From CAVXJN01 sp963762165 (GTDB lineage Bacteria; Pseudomonadota; Gammaproteobacteria; JASBUN01): a DNA stretch of 64,000 nucleotides. The stretch is taken from NCBI GenBank assembly GCA_963762165.1, contig CAVXJN010000003.1, positions 1,178,001-1,242,000 on the forward strand, in the 5' to 3' direction. Position numbers and translations under genes: made by a program. Shown here one piece after another: positions 40,015 through 58,151 of this stretch (within the stretch, counting starts at the first letter, position 1; each line of letters starts with the position of its first letter). Below the pieces are notes generated by a model. The model saw nothing but the letters and a program-made list of their open reading frames with translations, searched no databases and was not told where the DNA came from.

Positions 40015-40995
40015 ATGGATTACACTCTCCGCATTCTGCAGGCACTCGCCGACGGCCGCTTTCACAGTGGCGACGATCTTGGGCGTGGGTTGGGTATTTC
40101 CCGCAGCGCAGTTTGGAAATATGTGCGCCGGATCGAAGCCCTGGGCCTCGAGGTGCATGCGGTGCGAGGTCGAGGCTATCGCCTGCACGCGGCCCTGGAC
40201 TTGCTCGACGCGGCCGCCGTCAGTGCGGCACTTCCTCAAGAGGTCCGCCCGCTGCTCGGCGGCCTTGAAGTGCACTCGGAGTTGGATTCCACCAACCGGT
40301 ATTTACGCGCTGCGGTCGACGACAACATGGCTTGCGGTTTCGCGTGTCTGGCGGAGCGTCAAACCGGCGGTCGCGGCCGGCGCGGTCGCAGCTGGATCTC
40401 CCCGTTCGCAGCCAACCTTTATATATCGGTTTACTGGCGGTTTCCGGGCAGCGCCGCCGGCCTTACCGGGTTGAGCTTGGCGATCGGGGTGGCGGTGGCG
40501 CGGGCGCTGGCGGCCGTGGGGGTTGAGGACGTAGGGCTCAAGTGGCCCAACGACATGCTCTGGCGGCAGCGCAAGCTGGGGGGCATTTTGCTCGAGTTGG
40601 CAGGCGAAGCGAGCGGGCCGTGTGACGTTGTGGTCGGTGTGGGTATCAACGTCGATATGCCCGCGGCGAGCGGTGCGCTAGTGGATCAGCCGTGGACCGA
40701 TTTGCGCAAAGTACTCGGGTCGGACTGCCCGACTCGTAATCAATTGGCGGCGACGGTGCTGGGATCGATGCTCACGGGTCTTGCCGAGTATGAACGCTGC
40801 GGCCTGGAAGCATTCATGCCGGAATGGCGTCTTCGCGACGTGGCCGCGGGCTGCGATGTGGAACTGCATTTGCCCCAGCGGCGTGTCGCCGGTACTGCTC
40901 TTGGTGTCGACGAATCCGGCGCGCTCCTGGTCCGTAGCGGTGATGCCACACTGCGGTTCGCTTCCGGCGAGGTCAGTTTGCGGTTGCCGACATGA
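40015..40995 (+). CDS. birA: Biotin-protein ligase / biotin operon repressor BirA
   Basis: Attaches biotin to the acetyl-CoA carboxylase carrier and, in the two-domain form, represses biotin synthesis. The 326 residues have an N-terminal winged helix (GDDLGRGLGISRSAVWKYVR, then RIEALGLEV). The ligase domain has the biotinyl-AMP loop GGRGRRGRSWISP, LKWPNDMLWRQRKLGGILLE and VVVGVGINVD. A C-terminal SH3-like domain follows. The wing domain implies the regulatory type. It is intact, and its stop overlaps the coaX start by 4 nt. Confidence 0.95.
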   Translation: MDYTLRILQALADGRFHSGDDLGRGLGISRSAVWKYVRRIEALGLEVHAVRGRGYRLHAALDLLDAAAVSAALPQEVRPLLGGLEVHSELDSTNRYLRAAVDDNMACGFACLAERQTGGRGRRGRSWISPFAANLYISVYWRFPGSAAGLTGLSLAIGVAVARALAAVGVEDVGLKWPNDMLWRQRKLGGILLELAGEASGPCDVVVGVGINVDMPAASGALVDQPWTDLRKVLGSDCPTRNQLAATVLGSMLTGLAEYERCGLEAFMPEWRLRDVAAGCDVELHLPQRRVAGTALGVDESGALLVRSGDATLRFASGEVSLRLPT

Positions 40996-41747
40996 CATTA
41001 TTGGTGGACGTCGGCAATTCGGCTTTGAAATGGGCGCTGCTGGAAGAGGAGGCATTGGTTGTGCGCGGGCGTGTGAACGTCACGGAGTTGAGCAGCAACG
41101 CCGCGTTCGAGCAGCAGTGGGCCGCGCTTTCGCCGCCGTCCCGGGTGTTGATCGCCAGCGTTGCTGCAACGCCGGTGGCGGATCGGATTTCCGCCTGGTG
41201 CCGCGATCACTGGCAATCAGAAACCGTTACCGTGCAAGCCCAGGCCGAGGGCTTTGGTGTCAGCAATGGGTACCGCGAACCCGGTCGACTCGGCGTGGAT
41301 CGCTGGCTGGCGCTGGTGGCGGCTCGAGCCCGCGGCTCGGAGGCCGCCTGTGTAGTGGACTGCGGTAGCGCGGTCACAGTCGACGTGCTGGACAAGGAGG
41401 GCGTGCACCTCGGCGGATTGATCGTGCCGGGTCTCGAAATGATGAAGCTCAGTCTTGGTGGTTGCGCACAGATTTCGCTTGACGGCGACGCCGATACGGG
41501 AATTTCGTTGTTGGCGCGAGATACCCATAATGCCGTGCGCGGTGGCACGCTGTACGCGACGGTAGCATTCATCGATCGGGTGGTGGCGGATGTCGGCAGT
41601 GAGTTGCCCCCACCAATGCGGCATTTGATTACCGGCGGCGACGCGACGACCATGTTGGGCTTGGTGCGGCACCCGTTCGAGTACGTCCCGGACCTGGTAT
41701 TGGAGGGCTTGGCAGTCGTGGCACGAGGGTTCGTATGCGCGTCTTGA
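40992..41747 (+). CDS. coaX: Type III pantothenate kinase
   Basis: First step of CoA synthesis, ATP + pantothenate. The 251 residues show the ASKHA-fold motifs of CoaX: LLVDVGNSALKWALL (P-loop-like DxGN), GRLGVDRWLALVAARA (the GxDR motif) and VVDCGSAVTVDVLDKEGVHL. GGLIVPGLEMMKLSL and ITGGDATTM follow. It is intact, overlaps birA by 4 nt and the SPOR gene by 13 nt, and belongs to the conserved birA-coaX-SPOR operon. Confidence 0.95.
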   Translation: MTLLVDVGNSALKWALLEEEALVVRGRVNVTELSSNAAFEQQWAALSPPSRVLIASVAATPVADRISAWCRDHWQSETVTVQAQAEGFGVSNGYREPGRLGVDRWLALVAARARGSEAACVVDCGSAVTVDVLDKEGVHLGGLIVPGLEMMKLSLGGCAQISLDGDADTGISLLARDTHNAVRGGTLYATVAFIDRVVADVGSELPPPMRHLITGGDATTMLGLVRHPFEYVPDLVLEGLAVVARGFVCAS

Positions 41748-42523
41748 TTGTCGCCGTGCTGCTGTTCTTCAATGTCGTTTTCGCAATGTGGATGATTTAC
41801 GGTAACGGCCAGCCGCACCACGCGGTAGTTCCGGCGACCGACCCCGGTATCGCTTCCTTGCCCCTGCTCTCCGAGCGCGATCCAGCGACGACGACGCCGG
41901 CCGGCAGCCCATCTCCTGCCGGTGCGACGCGTGCCGAGCCCTCACCGACACGGCAAAAAGTTCCTGCAGCGAACGATGCGAACGGGGTCTCGGAGCGACC
42001 GCCGGTAGCAGCGCATGGGGAACCTTCGGATCGAAAAGCCGAGCCGCCACTGCCGCAGCAATGTCGCGCCATCGGCATCTACCCGGACCGGCGGGCGGCG
42101 CGAACCGCAGCCGAAGGATTGCCTGCCGCAGCCGGTGAAGCGAAGGTTGTGGAAACCGCCGAGATCGAGCGTCGCTATTGGGTTTATTTGCCGCCGTTCG
42201 TAAGTCGTTCGGCGGCGTTCGAAGGAGAACGCGAACTGCGGCGCAAGGGAATAGACGATCTCCAGGTGTTGGCCGGGGATGAAAAGGAAAACGCCATTTC
42301 GCTAGGTTTGTATCGGGATCTGGCGGTAGCCGAACGCCGGTTGCGGCAGTTGCGCGGACTGGGATATGCGCCCGAGATGGACGTCATCGAGCGCAGTCGG
42401 CCGTACTTTTGGATCGAAGTGCCCATCCCGGGGGATGAGCCCAGCCGGCCGGCCTGGCTGGATCAATTGGCCGGGTCGGACCTGCAGGTGGAAGTGCGGA
42501 CCTGTGGTGACCGTGCGCCATAA
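41735..42523 (+). CDS. Membrane-anchored SPOR-domain protein
   Basis: A 262-residue bitopic protein. N-terminal anchor (VLIVAVLLFFNVVFAMWMIY), a Pro/Ala/Thr-rich periplasmic linker to about residue 105, and a C-terminal SPOR-like region (RYWVYLPPFVSRSAAFEGER, then ENAISLGLYRDLAVAERRLR). SPOR domains bind denuded glycan at division sites. It is the last gene of the birA operon, followed by a tRNA promoter. The exact peptidoglycan role is unknown. Confidence 0.82.
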   Translation: MRVLIVAVLLFFNVVFAMWMIYGNGQPHHAVVPATDPGIASLPLLSERDPATTTPAGSPSPAGATRAEPSPTRQKVPAANDANGVSERPPVAAHGEPSDRKAEPPLPQQCRAIGIYPDRRAARTAAEGLPAAAGEAKVVETAEIERRYWVYLPPFVSRSAAFEGERELRRKGIDDLQVLAGDEKENAISLGLYRDLAVAERRLRQLRGLGYAPEMDVIERSRPYFWIEVPIPGDEPSRPAWLDQLAGSDLQVEVRTCGDRAP

Positions 42524-42529
42524 AGCAAA

Positions 42530-42558
42530 TTGTGTTGCGCGACCCGATTCCCTACAAT
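42530..42558 (+). promoter_or_regulatory. Promoter for the tRNA-Thr (TGT) gene
   Basis: TTGTGT, 17-bp spacer, TACAAT, then a C-rich discriminator (CCGCCC). It lies 30 nt upstream of the tRNA. Confidence 0.55.
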
Positions 42559-42588
42559 CCGCCCATTCTCCGCCATGCTCAAAATGTC

Positions 42589-42664
42589 GCCGGCATAGCA
42601 CAATTGGTAGTGCAACTGATTTGTAATCAGTAGGTTGGGGGTTCAAGTCCCTCTGCCGGCACCA
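42589..42664 (+). tRNA. tRNA-Thr (TGT)
   Basis: 76-nt cloverleaf: GCCGGCA/TGCCGGC acceptor, anticodon TGT, GTTCAAGTC T-loop and encoded CCA. First tRNA of the thr-tyr-gly-thr-tuf set, here separated from the rest by ugd. Confidence 0.97.
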
Positions 42665-42683
42665 TCTTCCGGGCCAGCCGGTT

Positions 42684-44027
42684 TCAGTCCGGCGCCCGTT
42701 CACCCCGGCCGATGGCGTAATAGACAAAGCCGAGCTCGGCCATCGCCCGCGGTTCGTACAGATTGCGACCGTCGAATATCACCGGGTCCTTGAGCGTGTC
42801 TTTGATTTCAAAGAAGTCCGGGCTGCGGAACTGATTCCATTCGGTCATTACGACCAGTGCATCGCTGCCCTGCAGGGTGTTTTCCAGTGAGCTGCACAGC
42901 GTCAAGTCGGAACGCTCGCCATAGATGCGCCGCGTTTCATCCATCGCCTCCGGATCGTAGGCGCGGACCTGCGCGCCAGCCTGCCATAGTGCTTCCATCA
43001 GGGTGCGGCTGGAGTGCTTCGCGCATGTCGTCGGTATTGGGCTTGAACGCCAGACCCCAGACCGCGAAGGTCGCCGGCCAGCTGGTCGCCGAATGGCTGC
43101 GGATTTTTGCGAACAGTACGTGCTTTTGGCGGTCGATTGACGGTTTCCACTGCCTGCAGCAGTCGCGCCGCGTAGCCGGCGTCCCGCGCGGTGCGTTCTA
43201 GCGCCTTGCACGTCTTTCGGGAAACAGGAGCCGCCATAGCCGCAACCAGGATAGATGAAGTGGTAGCCGATGCGCGGGTCGGAGCCGATGCCGATGCGCA
43301 CCTGTTCGATGTCGGCGCCGAGGCGTTCGGCGATGTTCGCCAATTCGTTCATGAAGCTGATTTTGGTGGCCAGCATGGCGTTGGCCGCATACTTGGTCAG
43401 TTCCGCCGAGCGGACATCCATTAGATCAGGCGGTCATGGTTGCGGTTGAACGGCGCATACAGGCGCCGCAGCAACTCCGCGCTGTCGCGGATGTCCGCGC
43501 CGATGACGATGCGTGCCGGGCGCATGAAGTCGTCGATCGCGGCGCCTTCCTTGAGGAATTCCGGGTTTGACACGACATCGAAACTCGATGTCGGCAGCCC
43601 GCGCTCGTCATGGCTTCTCGCAATGCCCCGCGCACCTTGGTCGGCGGTGCCGACAGGCACGGTGGATTTGTCGACGATGATCCGGTGCTCCGACCATGTG
43701 CTCGCCGATGGATCGGGCGACCGCCAGGACATGCTGCAGGTCCGCTGAACCGTCTTCGTCCGGCGGCGTGCCGACGGCGATGAACTGAAACATGCCGTGG
43801 GCGACGCCGGCGGCGAGATCGGTGCGTGAAGCGCAGCCGGCCGGCGCGCGATTGTCGCGCACCATGTCCTCCAGCCCGGGCTCGAAAATCGGAACGTTCG
43901 CCGTTGTTGAGGACGGCCGATCTTGGCGTTCGTCGATGTCGACGCAGAGAACCTGGTTGCCGACCTGCGCCAGGCAAGCGCCCGTCACCAGGCCCACATA
44001 ACCGCTACCGAAAATCGTGACTTTCAT
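42684..44027 (-). CDS. ugd: UDP-glucose 6-dehydrogenase (many indels)
   Basis: Oxidises UDP-glucose twice to UDP-glucuronate for polysaccharide synthesis, in the cytoplasm with NAD+. Elements in order: Rossmann start MKVTIFGSGYVGLVTGACLA, VDIDE, PIFEPGLEDMV, FIAVGTPPDEDGS, STVPVGTAD, SNPEFLKEGAAIDDFM, ELTKYAANAMLATKISFMNE, catalytic GCGYGGSCFPKDV and C-terminal VIFDGRNLYEP. They are spread over at least five frame changes, most densely between 43000 and 43230 and 43640 and 43940. ATG at 44027 has GGAAC upstream. It is encoded against the direction of the flanking tRNA genes. A GDP-mannose dehydrogenase is a less likely alternative. Confidence 0.85.
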
Positions 44028-44286
44028 CTGTACGTGTTCCTCGGCTGTTAATTGACCACGGTCCGATGCCGGCAGCTCGGCGGCGGCAGGCGGCATGACC
44101 AGAGCAGGGGCGAAGCGTACCAGATCTGCAGACAGCCACGCGGCCTGTGATGCTCTGACTGCTGCCGGACAATTCGTCTTTATAACTGGCCGAGACCGTC
44201 GGCTGGCGGCTTCGATTTGCCGACGACCGCGGTTTACAGTGGTCGAGCGAACGATTGCGCAAAATACGCAGGCTTGCTCGTTATGC

Positions 44287-44371
44287 GGAGGGGTTCCCGA
44301 GCGGCCAAAGGGATCAGACTGTAAATCTGACGGCTCAGCCTTCGGAGGTTCGAATCCTCCCCCCTCCACCA
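44287..44371 (+). tRNA. tRNA-Tyr (GTA)
   Basis: 85-nt tRNA with long variable arm. GGAGGGG/CCCCTCC acceptor, anticodon loop CTGTAAA and encoded CCA. Confidence 0.97.
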
Positions 44372-44446
44372 GATACGATGATTCGTGGACAGGTCGAATT
44401 CGCGGGCCTGTGGGACCGAACCTCCGACCGCGTGTTCGGGTTCAGT

Positions 44447-44520
<74 letters not shown>

Positions 44521-44610
44521 TTGATGGCGACAGTTGTGTGCAGGGCTAGGGCAGTAGCTGCATGCGCACCGCATTTGATCGGTCGCGCGCGCTCCCGGTA
44601 GTGAAGCATT

Positions 44611-44686
<76 letters not shown>

Positions 44687-44775
44687 TATCAGTTTAGGTG
44701 AATGAACGTCGGCGCAGATGCCTGTCTCGAGCACTCGATTGCATACGAGTAAGCGACAATCTGGAGGTCGTCGCC

Positions 44776-45968
44776 ATGTCCAAGGAAAAATTTGAACGTA
44801 CGAAGCCGCACGTAAACGTTGGCACGATCGGTCACGTAGACCATGGTAAGACGACGCTGACGGCGGCGATGACGAAGGTGATGGCGAGAGAAGTTTGGCG
44901 GTGAGTTCCAAGGCGTACGACCAGATTGACAACGCGCCGGAAGAGCGTGCGCGCGGGATCACGATCGCGACGGCGCACGTGGAGTACGAGATCGGACAAG
45001 CGTCACTACGCGCACGTGGACTGCCCGGGCCACGCGGACTATGTGAAGAACATGATCACGGGTGCGGCGCAGATGGACGGCGCGATTCTGGTGGTGTGCG
45101 GCCGACGGCCCGATGCCGCAGACGCGCGAGCACATCCTGCTGTCGCGCCAGGTGGGCGTGCCGTACATCGTGGTGTACCTGAACAAGGCGGACATGGTCG
45201 ACGATGCCGAGCTGCTGGAGCTGGTGGAGATGGAAGTTCGCGAGCTGCTGTCCAGCTACGAATTTCCGGGCGACGACACGCCGATCATCACCGGCTCGGC
45301 GCTGAAGGCGCTGGAAGGGGACACGAGCGAGATCGGCGTGCCGTCGATCGAGAAGCTGGTGGCGGCGATGGACGCCTACATCCCGGAGCCGGAGCGTGCG
45401 ATCGACGGCCGTTCCTGATGCCGATCGAGGACGTGTTCTCGATCTCGGGTCGCGGCACGGTGGTGACCGGCCGTATCGAGCGCGGCATCGTCAAGGTGGG
45501 CGACGAGGTGGAGATCGTCGGCATTCAAGGACACCAGTCAAGACCACGTGACCGGCGTGGAGATGTTCCGCAAGCTGCTGGACCAGGGTCAGGCGGGCGA
45601 CAACGTGGGCGTGCTGCTGCGCGGCACCAAGCGTGATGACGTCGAGCGCGGCCAGGTGCTGGCCAAGCCCGGCTCGATCACCCCGCACACCAAGTTCGAG
45701 TGCGAAGTGTACGTGCTGAGCAAGGAAGAAGGCGGGCGTCACACGCCGTTTTTCAATGGCTACCGGCCGCAGTTCTACTTCCGGACCACGGACGTGACCG
45801 GTGCGTGCGATCTGCCGGAAGGCGTCGAGATGGTGATGCCGGGCGACAACGTGAAGATGACGGTGAGCCTGATTGCGCCGATCGCGATGGAAGAGGGTCT
45901 GCGCTTTGCGATCCGCGAAGGTGGCCGTACCGTCGGCGCCGGCGTGGTCGTCCAAGATCATCGAGTAA
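44776..45968 (+). CDS. tuf: Elongation factor Tu, copy 1 (many indels)
   Basis: GTPase that brings aminoacyl-tRNA to the ribosome. It starts ATG with GTIGHVDHGKTTLTAA (P-loop), and DCPGHADYVKNMITGAAQMD and YLNKADMVDDAELLELVEME follow. The C-terminal barrel is readable to the stop at 45968. Base-by-base comparison with the intact copy at 61451 shows extra bases near 44885, 44925 and 44990 and a two-base loss near 45095. A missing base lies near 45412, with further extra bases near 45530 and 45950. Apart from indels the copies differ by many silent changes and a few conservative ones (for example IIT versus VVT). It follows the tRNA cluster in tufB position. Confidence 0.93.
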
Positions 45969-46034
45969 ACGATGGCTGCAGTGGCGGGCCGAGGGCGAAC
46001 CGTTCGGACATGGTCTGTCCCCATGCACGATTCT

Positions 46035-46110
46035 AGGCCAGTAGCTCAATTGGCAGAGCGGCGGTCTCCAAAACCGCAGGTTGGGGGTTCGATTCCCTCC
46101 TGGCCTGCCA
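46035..46110 (+). tRNA. tRNA-Trp (CCA)
   Basis: 76-nt cloverleaf: AGGCCAG/CTGGCCT acceptor, anticodon CCA within loop CTCCAAA, GTTCGATTC T-loop and encoded CCA. Its position between tuf and secE is conserved. Confidence 0.97.
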
Positions 46111-46173
46111 TTTTATTTTCGAGGTCGCGCAGGCCAGTAGTGGCGAGTTTGCGGAGTCCTCGTTAGAGCGTAT

Positions 46174-46561
46174 ATGAACGCGACAGCAGAAACGCAAGGC
46201 TCCGGTACTGGATACGGTCAAGCTCGCGATCGCGGTTGTCGCTGGTTGTTGCCGGCATGATGGGCTTCTATTATTACGCCGACCAGTCGCTTCTGCTGCG
46301 CGTGATCGGCCTGCTCGTGCGTCGCCGGCGATCGCGGTCGGCTATCGCGTCTGCGACCACGGCTAGCAGGGCGGCGGCCATGGGCTTCGTCAAGATGCGC
46401 GCACCGAGGTGCGCAAGGTGGTCTGGCCGACGCGCAGCGAGACGCATGCAGACCACGCTGATCGTGATGGTCATGGTGGTGATGGTGGGCATCTGCTTTG
46501 GTTGATGGATATCGTTTTTGCTTATGGGCGGTCACAGCTGTTGACCGGTCAGGGAGACTGA
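46174..46561 (+). CDS. secE: Preprotein translocase subunit SecE (indels)
   Basis: Small inner-membrane subunit of the SecYEG channel. Pieces in several frames assemble to a three-helix gammaproteobacterial SecE of about 128 residues: MNATAETQGSG, TVKLAIAVV, GMMGFYYYADQSLLLRVIGL, a second hydrophobic stretch, the conserved amphipathic segment with RTEVRKVVWPTRSET, and a last helix QTTLIVMVMVVMVGI ending DIVFAYG. At least four indels are required. ATG at 46174 and TGA at 46561 agree with the ends. It lies 3 nt upstream of nusG. Essential, so the breaks are errors. Confidence 0.85.
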
Positions 46562-46564
46562 GCG

Positions 46565-47099
46565 ATGGCAATGCGATGGTACGTGGTGCACGCCTATTCC
46601 GGGTTCGAGAATCAGGTCAAGCGCTCGCTGAACGAGCGCGTCAAGCGCGTTCGGCATGGAAGACCAGTTCGGCGAAATCCTGGTGCCCACCGAAGAAGTG
46701 GTGGAGATGCGCGAAGGCCAGAAGCGCAAGAGCGAGCGCAAGTTTTTTCCCGGCTATGTGCTGGTGCAGATGGAAATGAACGATGAGACCTGGCATCTGG
46801 TCAAGGATGTGCCGAAGGTGATGGGCTTTATCGGTGGCACCAGCGACAGCCGGCGCCGATCTCCGACAAGGAGGCCGATGCGATCCTGCAGCGCGTGCAG
46901 GAAGGTGCCGAGAAGCCGCGGCCCAAGGTGCTGTTCGAGCCGGGCGAAGTGGTGCGGGTCACCGATGGTCCGTTCAACGACTTCAACGGTGTGGTCGAAG
47001 AAGTCAATTACGAAAAGAGCCGTCTGCGTGTCGCGGTGTTGATCTTCGGCCGCTCGACGCCGGTCGAACTGGAGTTCGGCCAGGTGGAAAAAGGTCTAA
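46565..47099 (+). CDS. nusG: Transcription elongation/antitermination factor NusG (indels)
   Basis: Binds RNA polymerase and couples it to Rho or the ribosome. The NGN domain begins RWYVVHAYSGFENQVKRSLN, followed by FGEILVPTEEVVEMREGQKR and ERKFFPGYVLVQMEMNDETW. The KOW domain is PGEVVRVTDGPFNDFNGVVE and ends ELEFGQVEKV. Indels occur near 46652 and 46852. One extra A in the five-A run before 47095 hides the natural stop; corrected, the gene ends TAA at 47097-47099. Length about 178 residues, normal. Confidence 0.93.
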
Positions 47100-47185
47100 T
47101 TCGGCTCGTTACGGCGCAGACGTCGTTGCGCGCGTTGTCGATAACGGGGAGCCGTAACGGCGTTTGCACCCACAGGAGTGAGTAC

Positions 47186-47619
47186 ATGGCAAAGAAAGTC
47201 CAGGCTTATATCAAGCTGCAGGTCGCCGCTGGCCAGGCCAACCCCAGTCCGCCGGTCGGTCCGGCGCTGGGTCAGCACGGCGTCAATATCATGGAGTTCT
47301 GCAAGGCGTTCAATGCGCAGACCCAGGACCTCGAGCAGGGTCATGCCGATGCCGGTGGTGATCACGGTTTACAGTGATCGCAGCTTCACCTTTATCACCA
47401 AGACCCCGCCGGCCTCGGTGCTGCTGAAGAAGGCGGCCGGAATCTCCAAGGGCAGCGCGACGCCCAACACCGACAAGGTGGGCAAGGTCACCCGCGCGCA
47501 GCTCGAAGAGATCGCCAAGACCAAAGATGCCCGATCTGACTGCGGCGGATATGGATGCGGCAGTGCGCACCATCGCCGGCAGTGCTCGCAGCATGGGCCT
47601 GGAAGTGGAGGGTGTGTGA
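47186..47619 (+). CDS. rplK: 50S ribosomal protein L11 (indels)
   Basis: Component of the GTPase-associated centre. It starts AKKVQAYIKLQVAAGQANPS with PPVGPALGQHGVNIMEFCKA. It continues VVITVYSDRSFTFITKTPPA, VLLKKAAGISKGSA and ends TIAGSARSMGLEVEGV. Frame changes near 47338 and 47525. ATG has AGGAG upstream. TGA at 47619 lies one base before the rplA ATG. Confidence 0.95.
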
Positions 47620-47620
47620 C

Positions 47621-48321
47621 ATGGCGAAACTGAGCAAACGAGCAAAGAGCCATTCGCGAAAAGGTCGAGCCGGGCAAGCAGTATCACTGTTGACGAGGCG
47701 CTGGCGCTGCTGAAAGAGCATGCCGCGGGCGAAGTTCGCCGAATCGGTGGACGTCAGCGTCAATCTGGGCGTCGATCCGCGTAAATCCGATCAGGTGGTG
47801 CGCGGTTCCACCGTGCTGCCCAACGGCACCGGCAAGACGGTGCGCGTCGCGGTGTTCGCCCAGGGCGCCAACGCCGATGCCGCCACGGCGGCCGGTGCCG
47901 ACGTGGTCGGTTTCGAAGATCTGGCGGAGCAGGTCAAGGGCGGCAACATTGAATTTCGACGTGTGTCATCGCCACCCCGGACGCCATGCGCGTGGTTGGC
48001 CAGCTGGGCCAGATTCTCGGTCCGCGCGGTCTGATGCCGAACCCGAAAGTGGGCACGGTGACCGCCGATGTCGCCGACGGCCGTGAAGAATGCCAAGGCG
48101 CGGCCAGGTGCGCTACCGCACCGACAAGGCCGGCATCATTCACGCTCCATCGGCAAGGTGGATTTCAAGTCGATGCCCTGCGCGAGAATCTCGAGGCGTT
48201 GCTGGCGGATCTGAACAAGGCCAAGCCGTCGACGGCCAAGGGCATTTACATGAAGAAGGTGACGGTTTCTTCGACCATGGGTCCGGGGATTTCGGTGGAT
48301 CGCAACAGCCTGCCGCTGTAA
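47621..48321 (+). CDS. rplA: 50S ribosomal protein L1 (indels)
   Basis: L1-stalk protein and translational repressor of the L11 operon. Recognisable are VDEALALLKE, KFAESVDVSVNLGVDPRKSD, RGSTVLPNGTGKTVRVAVFA, LGQILGPRGLMPNPKVGTVT and KGIYMKKVTVSSTMGPGISV. Frame changes cluster near 47660-47725, 47955, 48090-48110 and 48150. The true end is the TAA at 48321. Essential or near-essential, so the lesions are taken as sequence errors. Confidence 0.94.
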
Positions 48322-48399
48322 TGCGGCCGGCTTGCAACAAACTTTGGGCTGCCGCTGTGCCGGTAGTCGTCAAAGACCGCAGGGGTGCTGAAGCGGCAC

Positions 48400-48531
48400 T
48401 TAATCGACGCGAGTTTACAGCCTGCGCAGACGGTGTAGCCCTGACAGGATATGACCTGCGAAGGCCGCCGTAATGGGTCGGAATGTGCGCAGTATGACAT
48501 TCCGTGGCAAAGCCGCTTCCAGGAGGTATAC
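48400..48531 (+). promoter_or_regulatory. rplJL leader, probable L10 autoregulatory site
   Basis: The 210-nt gap between rplA and rplJ is the usual site of the structured L10(L12) leader. The segment around 48415-48500 can fold and contains GGATATGACCTGCGAAGG-like sequence. I assign it mainly by position; the kink-turn was not verified. Confidence 0.4.
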
Positions 48532-49062
48532 ATGAGCCTGACGCTGGAACAAAAGAAAGCCGTAGTCGCAGAGGTGGCCGAAGTTGCGAAGGTGGCCCAC
48601 TCGGCGGTGGCAGCTGAGTATCGCGGCTTGACGGTCGGTGAGTTGACCGAGTTGCGCGCAAGGCGCGCAACGAAGGTGTCTATGTCCGGGTGGTCAAGAA
48701 TACCCTGGCCAGCCGTGCCGTGGAAGGCACCGATTTCGAGTGCATGACCCAGGGTTTCGTGGGGCCGCTGATGTTGGCGTTTTCCCAGGAAGATCCCGGC
48801 TCTGCGGCGCGGGTCGTCAAGGACTTCGCCAAAGGGCACGACAAGCTCGTGGTCAAGATGCTGTCCGTCGGCGGCCAGCTGTTCGCGGCATCGGAACTCG
48901 ACCGGTTGGCAGTCCATGCCGACCCGCGACCAGGCCATCAGTCTGCTGATGGCCGTGATGAAGGCGCCGCTCGACAAGTTCGCGCGCACCCTCAACGAGG
49001 TCCCGGGCAAGATGGTTCGCACCGTCGCCGCCATTCGCGATCAGAAACAAACTGCCGCGTGA
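48532..49062 (+). CDS. rplJ: 50S ribosomal protein L10 (indels)
   Basis: Anchors L7/L12 dimers to 23S rRNA. It starts SLTLEQKKAVVAEVAEVAKV with HSAVAAEYRGLTVGELTELR. It continues GVYVRVVKNTLASRAVEGTD and FVGPLMLAFSQEDPGSAARV, and ends NEVPGKMVRTVAAIRDQKQ. Frame changes near 48660 and 48915. AGGAGG precedes the ATG at good distance. Length about 176 residues, typical. Confidence 0.94.
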
Positions 49063-49113
49063 CCTTCGGGTGCACGATCCGGCGTACATCATATCTAGTT
49101 TAGGAGTTTGACC

Positions 49114-49495
49114 ATGGCTGTTTCCAAAGAAGACATTCTCGAGACCATCTCGAACATGACCGTGATGGAGGTCGTTGACCTGATCTCCGCTATGGAAGAG
49201 AAGTTCGGCGTATCCGCAGCTGCGGCCGTCGCTGCAGCCGCCGGCTGCTGCAGGCGGCGGTGAAGCCGCTGCTGCCGAAGAGAAGACCGAGTTCGATGTG
49301 GTGATGACCAGTTTCGGCGCCAACAAGGTCGCTGTCATCAAGGCGGTTCGCGCCATCACCGGCCTGGGCCTGAAGGAAGCCAAGGACATGGTGGAAGGTG
49401 CACCGTCCACCGTGAAGGAAGGCGCTTCCAAGGACGACGCAGAAGCTATGAAGAAGCAGCTGGAGGAAGCCGGCGCCAGCGTGGAGCTCAAGTAA
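49114..49495 (+). CDS. rplL: 50S ribosomal protein L7/L12 (one frameshift)
   Basis: Stalk protein recruiting translational GTPases. N-terminal dimer domain AVSKEDILETISNMTVMEVV, an Ala/Gly hinge, and C-terminal domain TEFDVVMTSFGANKVAVIKA with VRAITGLGLKEAKDMVEGAP. The frame breaks inside the Ala-rich hinge near 49240-49262, a repetitive GC-rich tract prone to error. About 126 residues when corrected. Confidence 0.95.
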
Positions 49496-49541
49496 TACTT
49501 GTCTCCGGGTTGCGCGAGCTCGGCAACCTGATCGACAGGAT

Positions 49542-49570
49542 GGCTGGTGGCCTTGTGCCACCGGCCTTTT
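49542..49570 (+). terminator. Attenuator between rplL and rpoB
   Basis: GGCTGGTGGC / GCCACCGGCC stem (one G-U), 5-nt loop, then only four T. A partial terminator at this position is known in E. coli, where it sets the ribosomal-protein to polymerase ratio. Confidence 0.7.
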
Positions 49571-49699
49571 CCTGCTGGAGCGGCGGCGCCGCCTAAATGC
49601 CGTCCGCGGGCCGGGACACCGCGACATGACAGTCCCGAAATTACGATCAGGGATCGTTGCCCCGAAACATTGAAGTTGACGCTTAACTGAGGTACTCCG

Positions 49700-53776
<4,077 letters not shown>

Positions 53777-53853
53777 TTGGTAGGAGTTCGACTGGTATCG
53801 GCAGGCGCTAAGGCTTGCAGGACACGTTCTCCTACAGCAAACAGGTGATAGAT

Positions 53854-58064
<4,211 letters not shown>

Positions 58065-58110
58065 CGTCACTCGCAGTCACCCCGTTTCCCGGAAAATTTC
58101 GGGAAGCGGG

Positions 58111-58140
58111 TTGACAGGCTGCGCGCCCAACCCATACAAT
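58111..58140 (+). promoter_or_regulatory. Promoter of the str operon (rpsL-rpsG-fusA-tuf)
   Basis: Perfect TTGACA, 18-bp spacer, TACAAT. It sits directly after a CCCGTTTCCCG / CGGGAAGCGGG hairpin (58081-58110) that follows rpoC. Predicted start near 58147, about 240 nt before rpsL. Confidence 0.78.
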
Positions 58141-58151
58141 TCCGCTTCTTC

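Noticed and set aside
44776..45968. tuf copy 1 as a true pseudogene
   Set aside because: Its neighbours, which are essential and single-copy here (secE, nusG, rplK), show the same kind of indels, so error explains all of them together.
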